Source: RI-153 sp963752935
GTDB lineage: Bacteria > Chloroflexota > Anaerolineae > Caldilineales > Caldilineaceae
Length of the DNA: 64,000 bases
NCBI GenBank assembly: GCA_963752935.1
Contig: CAVWAL010000003.1
Span: 1 to 64,000, forward strand
Direction: 5' to 3'
Part shown: positions 44,901 through 52,904 of the stretch, piece by piece
Layout of the letters: every line of letters begins with the position of its first letter
How positions within the stretch are numbered: position 1 is the stretch's first letter
Made by a program: the position numbers and the translations under genes
Notes under the pieces: generated by a model
Database searches by the model: none
What the model saw: only the letters and a program-made list of their open reading frames with translations
Told to the model about the DNA's origin: nothing

Positions 44901-46557
44901 TGAAACATTGAACAGCCCACCCGAACGCCTGATTCGGCTCTATTTTTACCTGGGCGATCTACTCATTAACTGGCAACCCCGCTTCGCTGAAGCGCAGGGC
45001 CTGGCGCACAAGGCGCGCTCGCTGCTTGGCGAGGATGAGCAAACATTTGAGATGGCGTTGGCCAATACCCAGCTTGCCTTTGCCTATGGCATGATCGGCG
45101 ACCTGGACACTTCTGCCAACTATGCCCTGCGCAACGTTCCCTTCGCGCAGAATCTCACTTACTCAGCCGAGATGCGAATGATCTACAGTGCAATCTTCTT
45201 TGCCTACTATCGTAGAAGAGAACCAGAGCAGACGCAACACTGGGCAAGCGTCCTCGTTGAACAGGCCATGCACCACCACGATCTACACAGCGCAGCCGAA
45301 GGACATCACAACCTGGCTCGGGTGGCAGCGATCCAGGGCGACTTCCGAGCAAACTTGATGTACCTTAGGCAATCGCTCAGGCTGGCAGATACAGTCGGAG
45401 ATGCAAAACGTCGCAACTGGTACCAGTTGGCGTTGGCCTGGACGCATCTTTCGCTGGGCGACCTGGAAACAGCCCAGAGGATTGCTGAAGAAGCACTGCC
45501 GGTGGCCGTCAGCGTCAATGTTGAATATCTACCGGATTTGTATGTTTGTCTCGGTACAATCTTGCTGGCTTTGGGAAAAGTGGAAGAAGCCCAGACACAC
45601 TTCTTGGAGGCCGCCCATCAAACATCGCCTTCGCTGGCTCCCAGTGCCGATGCACTGGTTCCACTAGGACATTCCCGTCTGCGGTACGGAGACTTCACTG
45701 GTGCCGTAGAAGCTTTTTCCTCGGCTGCCTTCGACGCTCTACGTTTTCCAGATATCATTGACTATCGCATCACACGCGGCCCCAAAGAACTGTCAATGCC
45801 GCTGAGCGATGCCGTTGCCGGCCTTGAGAGGGCACTGATGGACGCCACTCAGTTCAAAGCGCTCTGTGACGAGTTGAAGGCAAAGCGCCCCCTTCACAAA
45901 GGACATCGTTTCCACCAATGGTGCCTGGAGTCGATAGACGGCACACTCGAAATCGGCACAGATCACCTCTACCTTTCGGCAAAAGATTTAACCGAGCAGA
46001 TTGGCCACAACCAATGGCAGTGGCGTGACCCGTACGACGATTGTCGATTCTCTGCCGATGATAGGTTGATTGTTCACGCCGCCAACGGTCGCGATTTGTG
46101 GAATGCCAACTGGAGCGCACCCTGTCTATTGCACCGGACAAAACGAAACACCGTCATTCAGACACGCTGCTCCGCCTTTCATGACGATATCCCCGCGCTG
46201 GGCGGCTTACTGTTATGGGCCGATAGAAAGAACTTCTTACGTCTTGACTGGGGAAGTCGCGGCCGTGGCGAGGTTTCACTCTTGGGCTGCCTCGAGAACA
46301 AGCCTATCATTACCGGGCGCGGCTATTTGCCTGCTGACGCCATCTACCTTCGTCTTGAATGGACGGGGACTATCGTTCACGGCCGGTGCAGCGCCGATGG
46401 AAAACAATGGTACTCCGTTGGTACCAGCGACTTCACCAAAGTCGAAAGTGCAGAGGTTGGCCTCTATGCCATTGGCAACATCGATCGCAGCCTTTATCCA
46501 GGAGCGTTTTCACAAGGCAGTGCCATTGGCTTTGATGGTTTCTGGCAGTGGCGTTAG
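41962..46557 (+). CDS. Giant BTAD regulator with cyclase-like, AAA, TPR and lectin-like domains
   Basis: A 1531-residue protein from the ATG at 41962 (GAGG eight bases upstream). Order: OmpR-like winged helix (1-95), BTAD (about 98-250), class III nucleotide-cyclase-like module (about 286-450: 'RPVTVLCVGLH', 'ALAIRDADTGLDISIGVNSG', 'GAVVNQAVHLQAMA'), AAA ATPase with Walker A 'GEAGLGKSRL' near 494 and Walker B 'VLVLEDLHWADD' near 635, TPR region (about 880-1290), and a C-terminal concanavalin-like/DUF1349 domain (about 1316-1531: 'LGGLLLWADRKNFLRLDWG', 'LRLEWTGTIVHGRCSADG'). The cyclase module lacks an obvious complete metal-Asp pair, so it is probably a sensor. The C-terminal domain suggests a carbohydrate signal (inference). 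Confidence 0.92.
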   Translation: MTQLRLLFLGPPQIQTDDNVIVITRRKSMAILAYLAVQGEIQRRDTLAALLWPESSQSRARSSLRRELWDLHQTVGTEWLDTTADTIGLVADVWTDAAHFESLLSGLGATPGAEPAVSQIAHCQAAVELYRGDFLTGFTLPDSPDFDDWQYFQVEHYRRLFANALTVLTAAHESRQNYDAAISVTRRRLALDPLYEPAHRQLITFYALTRQTAAALRQYQECQRLLNEEFGVEPETETTALYQSIRTRRFFEQSPPSAASSADATPVALQETEASPATDTIFTQDELRPVTVLCVGLHANDAFDEIHPDAMAEKVNQLRQTAVQALSTYDVPLHSLSLGRVLAIFGSDHIHEDDAERAILAALAIRDADTGLDISIGVNSGVAYIIAAQDREPAIGAVVNQAVHLQAMAEVGEIMIGAGTYQRVRRSFRTTQRTLTLPGSSKPVPVHSVHAQARQPGKSRGIEGLQTMLVGRDEELSQLEEVLKQTSAGQGHIVCLNGEAGLGKSRLVAETKKLAQAHSSTFGWLEGRCQERTTTTAYAPFLDLLNSYFGWGPDADDALRSARLVAELTALEEEGLLPPMAREQLGPALGALLSIRFATAWDEYLQHVSPEQRRRQIFTALASLLTALAHRASTVLVLEDLHWADDLSLDLINRLMDHLAHTPLLLLCVYRPDREHRCWQLPTVAARKCPDRLVTLSLRELTPAEVRRMVASLLAVDALPNSLRTYIEARTHGNPFFVEELIRALMDSGQIQLVEDKRQVQSEVNVDVLSASVPDAIQSVILSRVQRLSDPSRQFLQVAAVMGHFFPKHLLVHILPPGVNVDEIAQGLVGHGLIYQERSLPEVIFAFHHVLVRDAIYATLPRRRQSNLHGEVARTIETLQSIHLDEYVEQLAYHYKRSDDLHKAVEYLLKAGEKTRRSYLGEAAMDYFKQALHILADLPEDVAFQEMRLAALTSLGLTALYATNHFEEAETTLRRAISLAETLNSPPERLIRLYFYLGDLLINWQPRFAEAQGLAHKARSLLGEDEQTFEMALANTQLAFAYGMIGDLDTSANYALRNVPFAQNLTYSAEMRMIYSAIFFAYYRRREPEQTQHWASVLVEQAMHHHDLHSAAEGHHNLARVAAIQGDFRANLMYLRQSLRLADTVGDAKRRNWYQLALAWTHLSLGDLETAQRIAEEALPVAVSVNVEYLPDLYVCLGTILLALGKVEEAQTHFLEAAHQTSPSLAPSADALVPLGHSRLRYGDFTGAVEAFSSAAFDALRFPDIIDYRITRGPKELSMPLSDAVAGLERALMDATQFKALCDELKAKRPLHKGHRFHQWCLESIDGTLEIGTDHLYLSAKDLTEQIGHNQWQWRDPYDDCRFSADDRLIVHAANGRDLWNANWSAPCLLHRTKRNTVIQTRCSAFHDDIPALGGLLLWADRKNFLRLDWGSRGRGEVSLLGCLENKPIITGRGYLPADAIYLRLEWTGTIVHGRCSADGKQWYSVGTSDFTKVESAEVGLYAIGNIDRSLYPGAFSQGSAIGFDGFWQWR

Positions 46558-46674
46558 TAGCATCTTTCGTTTCAATGGGTATGCGAGCGGCCCCTAATCT
46601 CCCTGCGAAAACTTGATTGAACCTCAGTTCTGGGTCTTGACAAGCGCCCCATAGGTGCCTAGGAGATCTGTTTG

Positions 46675-46720
46675 AAAGGCTTTTCCGCCGTTGCGCGCGG
46701 GAGGGCCTTTTTTGTTTTTT
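46675..46720 (+). terminator. Rho-independent terminator of the giant BTAD gene
   Basis: AAAGGC (46675-46680) pairs with GCCTTT (46705-46710), extended by CCGC/GCGG inside, followed by TTTTTGTTTTTT. It lies about 120 bp after the stop. Confidence 0.75.
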
Positions 46721-46827
46721 GGCGAGTGGCTTTTTGGCAGTCAGCCATTGGCTTTCGACTGCTGAAGAGTCGCCGGCGGCTCGTTGCTCCATCCCTGTTC
46801 ACATATCCCTACCGAGGGTTGCTCATC

Positions 46828-46893
46828 ATGCCCACCCGCACCTATCATCGCCGAGTCAACAAGCGGCGGATCAACGACCAGCTCAAGGCTTAG
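46828..46893 (+). CDS. Possible 21-residue leader peptide
   Basis: ATG at 46828 (GAGGG nine bases upstream) encodes MPTRTYHRRVNKRRINDQLK plus one Ala, very basic. It lies upstream of the MacAB-like operon promoter, so it is not on the same transcript if that promoter is used. It may be chance. Confidence 0.2.
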   Translation: MPTRTYHRRVNKRRINDQLKA

Positions 46894-46914
46894 TTGATTC
46901 ACGCTGTTCATTAT

Positions 46915-46943
46915 TTGCACATATTTTGCACATAAAATATACT
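46915..46943 (+). promoter_or_regulatory. Promoter of the MacAB-like operon with 11-bp heptamer repeats
   Basis: TTGCAC (46915-46920) and TATACT (46938-46943) are separated by exactly 17 bases. TTGCACA occurs at 46915 and again at 46926, an 11-bp direct repeat overlapping the -35 and spacer, with a weaker third unit at 46904. TTTTGCA / TGCAAA also forms an inverted repeat across the -10. An OmpR/SARP-type regulator is suggested. Confidence 0.75.
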
Positions 46944-46989
46944 GCAAATATAGACAGAAACGACCGGCGACAACACAGGAGGTTCTGCG

Positions 46990-47862
46990 ATGTTCCATAA
47001 ATTGTTCAACCGCACAGCGAGCAAACAGAAATCGGGCGGACAGAGTGAGCGGACCCCCCACCTAATCGATCTGCACGAAGTGGTCAAAGCCTATGAGACC
47101 GCGGCGGGTGACTTCCTGGCCCTGAAAGATGTGAACCTGCAAGTGGACGGCGGCGAGTTTGTTGCGGTCATCGGCAAGTCGGGGAGCGGCAAATCGACCC
47201 TCTCCAATATGATTACAGGCATCGACCGCCCCAGCAGCGGCTCGGTTGTGGTCAATGGCACATCTGTCCACAAAATGAGCGAAGGGCAGATCGCCCGCTG
47301 GCGAGGGCTGTCCGTGGGTGTCGTTTTCCAGTTCTTTCAACTGCTGCCCACCCTCACCGTTCTGGAAAATGTGATGCTGCCTATGGATTTTTGCAATGTC
47401 TACGCCGGGCGGGAGCGCCGGGAGCGGGCCATTCATCTGCTGGAACAGGTGGATATGGCGGAGCAGATGGACAAATTGCCCACAGCCATCTCCGGCGGTC
47501 AGCAGCAGCGGGTGGCGATTGCCCGTTCCTTGGCAACCGATCCGCCGATTCTGGTGGCAGACGAACCGACCGGCAATCTGGATTCCCGCACCGCGGATTC
47601 GGTCTTCAGCCTCTTTGAAAAGCTGGTGGACGGCGGCAAGACGATTCTTATGGTGACCCACGACGACGACCTGGCCGAGCGGGTGACCCGCACGGTGACG
47701 ATTGCCGACGGGCGCATTGTGGACGATGTCCGCACCCAGCGCACGCCGTCGTTTGCCGAACAGCCTGCCCGCACGATCGAACCTGTAGTCATCCGCCCGC
47801 TTCCTGTGTTGCAGCCCAATGGCGTGGGCGTCTACGCTTTACAAGGAGGCTCTGGTGATTAG
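46990..47862 (+). CDS. MacB/LolD-type ABC transporter ATPase
   Basis: A 290-residue ATPase with AGGAGG eight bases before the ATG. Walker A 'GKSGSGKST' (62-70), signature 'ISGGQQQRVAIARSL', Walker B 'ILVADEPTGNLDS' and switch His in 'MVTHDDD' are all canonical for the LolD/MacB class, which drives FtsX-type permeases in mechanotransmission. N- and C-terminal extensions (about 25 and 40 residues) are additional to the core. It overlaps the permease gene by eight bases. Confidence 0.93.
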   Translation: MFHKLFNRTASKQKSGGQSERTPHLIDLHEVVKAYETAAGDFLALKDVNLQVDGGEFVAVIGKSGSGKSTLSNMITGIDRPSSGSVVVNGTSVHKMSEGQIARWRGLSVGVVFQFFQLLPTLTVLENVMLPMDFCNVYAGRERRERAIHLLEQVDMAEQMDKLPTAISGGQQQRVAIARSLATDPPILVADEPTGNLDSRTADSVFSLFEKLVDGGKTILMVTHDDDLAERVTRTVTIADGRIVDDVRTQRTPSFAEQPARTIEPVVIRPLPVLQPNGVGVYALQGGSGD

Positions 47863-50299
47863 CCCCCGCTGGCGCAAAGTATTGCGCGACCTGACCTCTA
47901 ACCGCACTCGCACACTGCTGGTCATCGCTTCGATCGCCGTGGGCATCTTCGCCGTGGGCACTGTGCAGCAGTTGCAGGCAGTCATTCTGGATGAACTGCA
48001 GACGGTCTACGACAATAGCAACGCAGCCCAGGCCACAATTTTTGCGAGCAATCTGGACGGCGAGCTGCTGGAGAGTGTGCGCAAGATGCCCGAAGTGGCC
48101 TCCGCCGAGGGACGCAATTCTTTGGGCGTATCTGTGGAGACGGCCCCTGGCGTCTGGCAAAGCCTGAGTGTGACGGCGATTGAGGATTTTGAAGCCAATA
48201 CTATCAACCTGATTCAGCCGCTCTATGCCAGCAGCCGCCACCCCGAGTTTGGCGCGGCGCAGACAGCCTGGCCGGTCAAAGACGAGATGATTCTGGAGCG
48301 GAGTTCGCTCGATTCGGACACGGCCCTACCCGCCGGTTTGCGCCTGGGCGACAGGCTAAATTTGGAAACAGAGGATGGCAAGGTCCGCTCTGTGCGGGTG
48401 AGCGGTCTGGTCTACGACGCCAACGCCTTTCCCACATCCTTCACCAATAGCGCCAACGGCTATGTAGATTTTGACACGTTCGAGCGTCTGGGCGGCAGCC
48501 GCACCTTTTCCCAACTGAACCTGCGCTTTGTGGGCACGCCCGAACAACTGCTGGACAAAGAGTACATCACCCAGGCCGCAGACGCGGTGGGCAACAAAAT
48601 TGAAAAGAGCGGGCGCACTGTCCAGCGTATTCAGGTTCCCGAGCCGGGCGAGCTGCTCTTCCAGAGTATCTTCGATTCCCTGGCCCTGCTGCTCACACCG
48701 CTTGGACTGCTGGCTCTCTTTCTCAGCGGCTTTCTGGTCATCAACACCATTTCGGCGCTGATGGCCCAGCAGACCCGCCAGATCGGTGTGATGAAATCCA
48801 TCGGGGCGCAACAGGGACAGATTGTGGGGATGTATTTGGGTACGATTTTCGCCCTCAGTCTGCTGGCCTTGGCCGTAGCCGTGCCGGTTACTGCGCTGGT
48901 GGCGGGCGGGCTGATGCAGTTCCTGGGCATCTTTATCAACATCGACTTCCCGCTCTGGTCACTGCCCGCCAATGTGCTGCTGATTCAGATCGGCGTGGGG
49001 CTGGGTGTGCCACTGCTGGCGGCCCTCTTCCCCATTATCCAGGGCGCGGGCGTGACTGTGCGCGAAGCTATCTCCGACTACGGCGTGGGCAACGGCGGCG
49101 AAGATTGGTTGAGCCGCCTGCTGGCCCGCATCCGCCTGCTCTCCCGGCCCTTGCAGATTTCCCTGCGCAATACCTTTCGTCGCCGGGCACGGCTGGTGGT
49201 GACGCTGATTATGCTGGTGTTGGGCGGGATGATTTTTATGACGGTGGGCAGCGTGCGCGCTTCTCTGGCCGGTCTGATTGAGCAGGGGTTGGCCTACAAC
49301 CAATTCGACATTCAGATTCAGTTCGAGCGGGCCTACCGCACCGCCCAGATCGAACAGGCCGTGCGCACGGTCTCGGCGGTCCAGGGGGTGGAGAGCTGGC
49401 AGTCCGGCCTGGTTACCCGCATCCGACCCGACGGCACAGAAAGCAACCCGCTGACGGTCTTTGCCCTGCCCGCCGAAAGCAAGATGGTGCAGCCGGCCCT
49501 GGCCGAGGGGCGCTGGCTGCTGGCCGCAGACGAAAACGCAATTGTCGTCAGCCAGAACGTCCTCAACTCGGACGACGACATTACCGTCGGCAGCCAGATT
49601 GTGCTGGATGCCGCGGGCAAAGAGGGGCTGTGGACGGTCGTAGGCATTGTCCAGTCGCTCTCCGGCCCGCCCAACCAGATTCCCGTCTACGTCAATCTGC
49701 CCTACTACGCCCGCTATACAGACAGCGTGGGCCAGGGCGACAGCGTGCAGATTACGGTCGACCGCAGCGCCTTCGCCAGCCTGGATGAGGCGGTGCAGAC
49801 CCTGGAAACGACGCTGGAAGCTTCGGGGTTACGGGTGGCCTCCACCTTTACCGTCGATATTATCCGACAGATTTCCGGCGGCTTTTTCGACATTATTATC
49901 TACCTGCTCTCCGGGATGGGTGTGCTGATCGCCACCGTCGGCGCGCTGGGGCTGATGGGCACGATGAGCACGAATGTGCTGGAGCGGACACGGGAGATCG
50001 GCGTCATGCGGGCCATCGGCGCCTCTGACGGCGCGGTGCAGTCAATTGTGATCGTGGAGGGCGTCATCATTGGCCTGATTAGCTGGCTGATTGGTGCGGC
50101 CCTGGCTTTCCCGATGGGTGCGGTTTTGAGTACCGCCGTCGGTCAGGCCCTTTTCAGCCGTTCCTTGCCCTACACTTTTTCATCGGGTGGTGTTATCGCC
50201 TGGTTTGTGATTGTGGCCGTGCTGGCCGCTTTCGCCAGTTTCCTCCCCGCCTGGAACGCCTCGCGGCTGACCGTGCGGGAGGTGTTGGCGTATGAATAG
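47855..50299 (+). CDS. FtsX/MacB-type ABC permease
   Basis: An 814-residue permease from the GTG at 47855 (AAGGAGG five bases upstream), which lies inside the ATPase stop region. It has an N-terminal helix 'RTLLVIASIAVGIFAVGTVQ', a large extracytoplasmic MacB-like domain, an FtsX domain with three helices near 275-405, a second extracytoplasmic domain and a second FtsX domain near 680-805 ('RTREIGVMRAIGASDGAVQS'). The two-FtsX-domain length is normal for Gram-positive-type lipoprotein, bacteriocin or antibiotic exporters. Substrate unknown. Confidence 0.92.
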   Translation: MISPRWRKVLRDLTSNRTRTLLVIASIAVGIFAVGTVQQLQAVILDELQTVYDNSNAAQATIFASNLDGELLESVRKMPEVASAEGRNSLGVSVETAPGVWQSLSVTAIEDFEANTINLIQPLYASSRHPEFGAAQTAWPVKDEMILERSSLDSDTALPAGLRLGDRLNLETEDGKVRSVRVSGLVYDANAFPTSFTNSANGYVDFDTFERLGGSRTFSQLNLRFVGTPEQLLDKEYITQAADAVGNKIEKSGRTVQRIQVPEPGELLFQSIFDSLALLLTPLGLLALFLSGFLVINTISALMAQQTRQIGVMKSIGAQQGQIVGMYLGTIFALSLLALAVAVPVTALVAGGLMQFLGIFINIDFPLWSLPANVLLIQIGVGLGVPLLAALFPIIQGAGVTVREAISDYGVGNGGEDWLSRLLARIRLLSRPLQISLRNTFRRRARLVVTLIMLVLGGMIFMTVGSVRASLAGLIEQGLAYNQFDIQIQFERAYRTAQIEQAVRTVSAVQGVESWQSGLVTRIRPDGTESNPLTVFALPAESKMVQPALAEGRWLLAADENAIVVSQNVLNSDDDITVGSQIVLDAAGKEGLWTVVGIVQSLSGPPNQIPVYVNLPYYARYTDSVGQGDSVQITVDRSAFASLDEAVQTLETTLEASGLRVASTFTVDIIRQISGGFFDIIIYLLSGMGVLIATVGALGLMGTMSTNVLERTREIGVMRAIGASDGAVQSIVIVEGVIIGLISWLIGAALAFPMGAVLSTAVGQALFSRSLPYTFSSGGVIAWFVIVAVLAAFASFLPAWNASRLTVREVLAYE

Positions 50300-50374
50300 G
50301 GTCAAGGATAGTTCGTAGGAGTTTCTTGTAAATCAGCGCAATCTGCGTTCAAAGTTTTTGAAAGGATCAGACCT

Positions 50375-51667
50375 GTGAAAACGTTTATTATCTTCCTCGT
50401 CATTGCAAGTATCGGATTGGTCGGTTTCGTTTTTGCCCGTGACCGCTTTCCCCAGGCCTCGGAAGCGGCTCCTGTAGAAGCGGCTGCCGAAGCTGCGCCC
50501 ATTCTTCCTGCGATCAAAGCGTCCAACAGCACGATTGTGGAAGCCCGCGTCGTCCCCAACCGGGAAGCCGGACTGAGTATGGCAGCCAGCGGGCTGGTGG
50601 CGGATGTGCTGGTGAGCAACGGCGACCGGGTGGAAGCCGGTGATGTACTCATCAAATTGGGCAATGCCCGCCAGTTGGCTGCGGTGGCCCAGGCCGAAGC
50701 CAATCTACGTAATGCGGAGTTGCGGGTGGCCGAGTTACAGGCTCCGGCCCGTGCCGAAGAGATCGCCCGCTATCAGGCCAACATTAACTTAGCCCAGGCT
50801 GGGCTGCAGAAGGTGTTGGACGGCGCAGCTAACGGGGATATGGTCGCCGCTCAAAGCCGTCTGGCCAGCGCGGATGCGGCCCGCCGGGAAGCCCAGGCCG
50901 CCTATGACACCGTCGCCTGGCGCAGTGACATCGGAGCATTGCCCCAGGCCTCTGCCCTAGAACGGGCCACCAACGATTACGTCGCTGCCGAAGCCCAGTT
51001 GAACGATCTGCTGGATGGCCCCCGTCAGGCCGATGTGGTGCGTGCCCAGGCCGAAGTGGCCTCCGCCCAGGCCGAGCTTGACCTCTTCCTGGCCGGTTCC
51101 AAAAGCGAGACAATCGCTGCCGCTGAAGCCAGTGTGGCCGCGGCCCAGGCCGTGCTGATAGATGCCCAGGCTGCGCTGGACGAAACGATCCTGCGTGCAC
51201 CCTTCGCCGGGACAATCGCCGCCGTGAATGTGGATTTGGGTGAGTCGGTCTCGCCGGGGTTGGCCATCGTTCACCTGGCCGACCTGACTACCTGGCGTAT
51301 CGAGACGGCTGATCTGAGCGAACTAAGTGTGGTCAATGTGCAGGCCGGGGATCGGGTGGAAGTAGCCTTCGACGCCCTGCCCGGCGTCACACTGGCCGGT
51401 CATGTGAAGCACATCCAGCCCATCGGCGAGAATGTGCAGGGCGACATCACCTACACCGTGCTGGTGGAACTGGCCCAGCAGGAAGCCCGTCTGCGCTGGA
51501 ATATGACCGCCCAGACGACCATCACCGCCGATGAGATTGGCCGGGCCGCGGCCATCTCCGGCGCGGAGGCGCCGGCGGGAGTGAGCCTGACCGATGCCAT
51601 CAAAGCCAAGATCAGCGCAGCACGGGCCGATCAGGCACAGACTTTGCTGGATGTGGCCGGGCAATAG
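50375..51667 (+). CDS. HlyD/MacA-type membrane fusion protein
   Basis: A 430-residue protein, GTG start with AAAGGA upstream. One N-terminal membrane helix (about 3-21), a biotinyl-lipoyl half 'ASGLVADVLVSNGDRVEAGD' near 70-95, a long Ala/Gln/Glu-rich coiled-coil hairpin (about 100-275), the second lipoyl half 'LRAPFAGTIAAVNVDLGESV' and a beta-barrel region. It would act as the extracytoplasmic adaptor of the preceding ABC pair. No TolC homologue is nearby, in line with a single-membrane cell or shared outer component. Confidence 0.92.
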   Translation: MKTFIIFLVIASIGLVGFVFARDRFPQASEAAPVEAAAEAAPILPAIKASNSTIVEARVVPNREAGLSMAASGLVADVLVSNGDRVEAGDVLIKLGNARQLAAVAQAEANLRNAELRVAELQAPARAEEIARYQANINLAQAGLQKVLDGAANGDMVAAQSRLASADAARREAQAAYDTVAWRSDIGALPQASALERATNDYVAAEAQLNDLLDGPRQADVVRAQAEVASAQAELDLFLAGSKSETIAAAEASVAAAQAVLIDAQAALDETILRAPFAGTIAAVNVDLGESVSPGLAIVHLADLTTWRIETADLSELSVVNVQAGDRVEVAFDALPGVTLAGHVKHIQPIGENVQGDITYTVLVELAQQEARLRWNMTAQTTITADEIGRAAAISGAEAPAGVSLTDAIKAKISAARADQAQTLLDVAGQ

Positions 51668-51789
51668 GGCAAGGGGTTCGGAAAACAAAGAGGGTTAGGG
51701 CATAGGGTACAAGTTACGCTTTTCCAGATTGAGTCAAGTCTATAGATTTTGGTGATTACCTATAGGTCAGTGCATGGTACGGAAATTGC

Positions 51790-51828
51790 CACAAAGAACG
51801 CAGAGATAGATGCTCTGCGTTCTTTGTG
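51790..51828. repeat. 16-bp perfect palindrome with 7-nt loop
   Basis: CACAAAGAACGCAGAG (51790-51805) and CTCTGCGTTCTTTGTG (51813-51828), extended by TTGCC/GGCAA with small gaps. It lies about 120 bp after the fusion-protein gene; with no T-run it is more like a short palindromic repeat than a terminator. Confidence 0.75.
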
Positions 51829-51943
51829 CTTCTGTGGCAAATTCTCCCAGGTGAAGCCGATCCGCTTCACAAGGCGCCCTGACTCACTCGACATTCCTTG
51901 CCGCGGCGTTACTCGCCACAAAACTACCACTTTCCACGTGGAT

Positions 51944-52440
51944 TTACTTTAGACGCTGGTGGTAGACCTCAACAGTCCGTTCAAAATGGCTGACTCGAAT
52001 CGCAAACGTTTGAACCGAAAGCACAGCAAACCACTTTTTGTCATCGAAGGCCGCATCGAGCACATAACGGCGGGGAAAATCATCAAACTGCTGGTTGGTC
52101 GCATCAACAGCCTTCTGGATCTCCACGTTTTCACTGAGAAAGTCGGTGGTGTAGGAGAACCAGTTGGCATAGGCGGTGGCAGGAATGCGGCTGTTGACCA
52201 CCGTCGCCGTAATGCACGGATAGCCACGGGTCAGACGCGCTTGGCCCTGCTGGTCCGGTGGTGTGCTCTTATGGACGGTGCTCACCCCTTCCAATGCGTG
52301 GGTATACGGCTCTTCGAAGTTCACTGGGTCCAATCGCCACCACCAGATAGTCCAGTTCGTCTCGTGCTACATCGGCTTGCGAAATCGTGGAGAGCCCCGC
52401 TGCCAACTCGGCAGGGCTGAAGCGCTCGTTTTGCAGCAAA
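51944..52440 (-). pseudogene. IS4-like transposase fragment, frameshifted
   Basis: Minus strand encodes 'FSPAELAAGLSTISQADVAR', then after an extra G near 52332 'VNFEEPYTHALEGVSTVHKS', 'TRGYPCITATVVN' and 'RRYVLDAAFDDKKWFAVL' with an Asp in the DDE-like 'VLDAAFDD'. N- and C-termini are absent. It is unrelated to the intact IS at 14559. Family placement is approximate. Confidence 0.65.
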
Positions 52441-52550
52441 CCGTAGCTGCGCTTCAGGAGATCTGCAAAACGCTGAATGTGTCGCGCTCGACATTGTACC
52501 GATATGTGAGCCCTCAGGGTGAGATTCGACACGGCGGAAAGCCAAAGTAA
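52420..52550 (+). pseudogene. Serine resolvase HTH remnant, copy C
   Basis: 'ALQEICKTLNVSRSTLYRYV' is the C-terminal helix-turn-helix of a Hin/Tn3-type resolvase, with a short tail and stop at 52550. It overlaps the end of the transposase fragment and has no catalytic domain. It is more distant from copies A and B than these are from each other. Confidence 0.6.
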
Positions 52551-52904
52551 GGCGTGATGGCCTGATGATGTAGACCGATCCACGTCGACGTGCGGCGGGT
52601 GCCCTTCGAGTAGCTGGCGAGTCTTCGGCGGCGATTCAGGCGCGGGTAAGGAAAAGATCGCGGTCATTTATTTGGCTGTGGCCAACCCCTACCGTCCGTG
52701 GGGGGTGGTGTGATTCACAACCGATAATATTGGATCAAACTCCGGCTTGCGGAAACGCGCGTAATCGTCCATAATGGACAAATGGAATTCTGATTACATT
52801 TCCTCAACTGTCACAGAGATTCCAACCTCGACCACGCCCAGATTCCCCCACCGGGCGCATCCATTCCAACTGCGGATCTGCGCGCTCTCAAAGGAGTTAG
52901 ATCC

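Larger units (their letters stand above)
51668..52904. other. Interval with only repeats and mobile-element scraps
   Basis: Apart from the palindrome at 51790-51828 and the transposase and resolvase remnants listed separately (51944-52550), nothing is recognisable; 52551-52904 appears empty except for the leader of the next gene. Confidence 0.4.
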
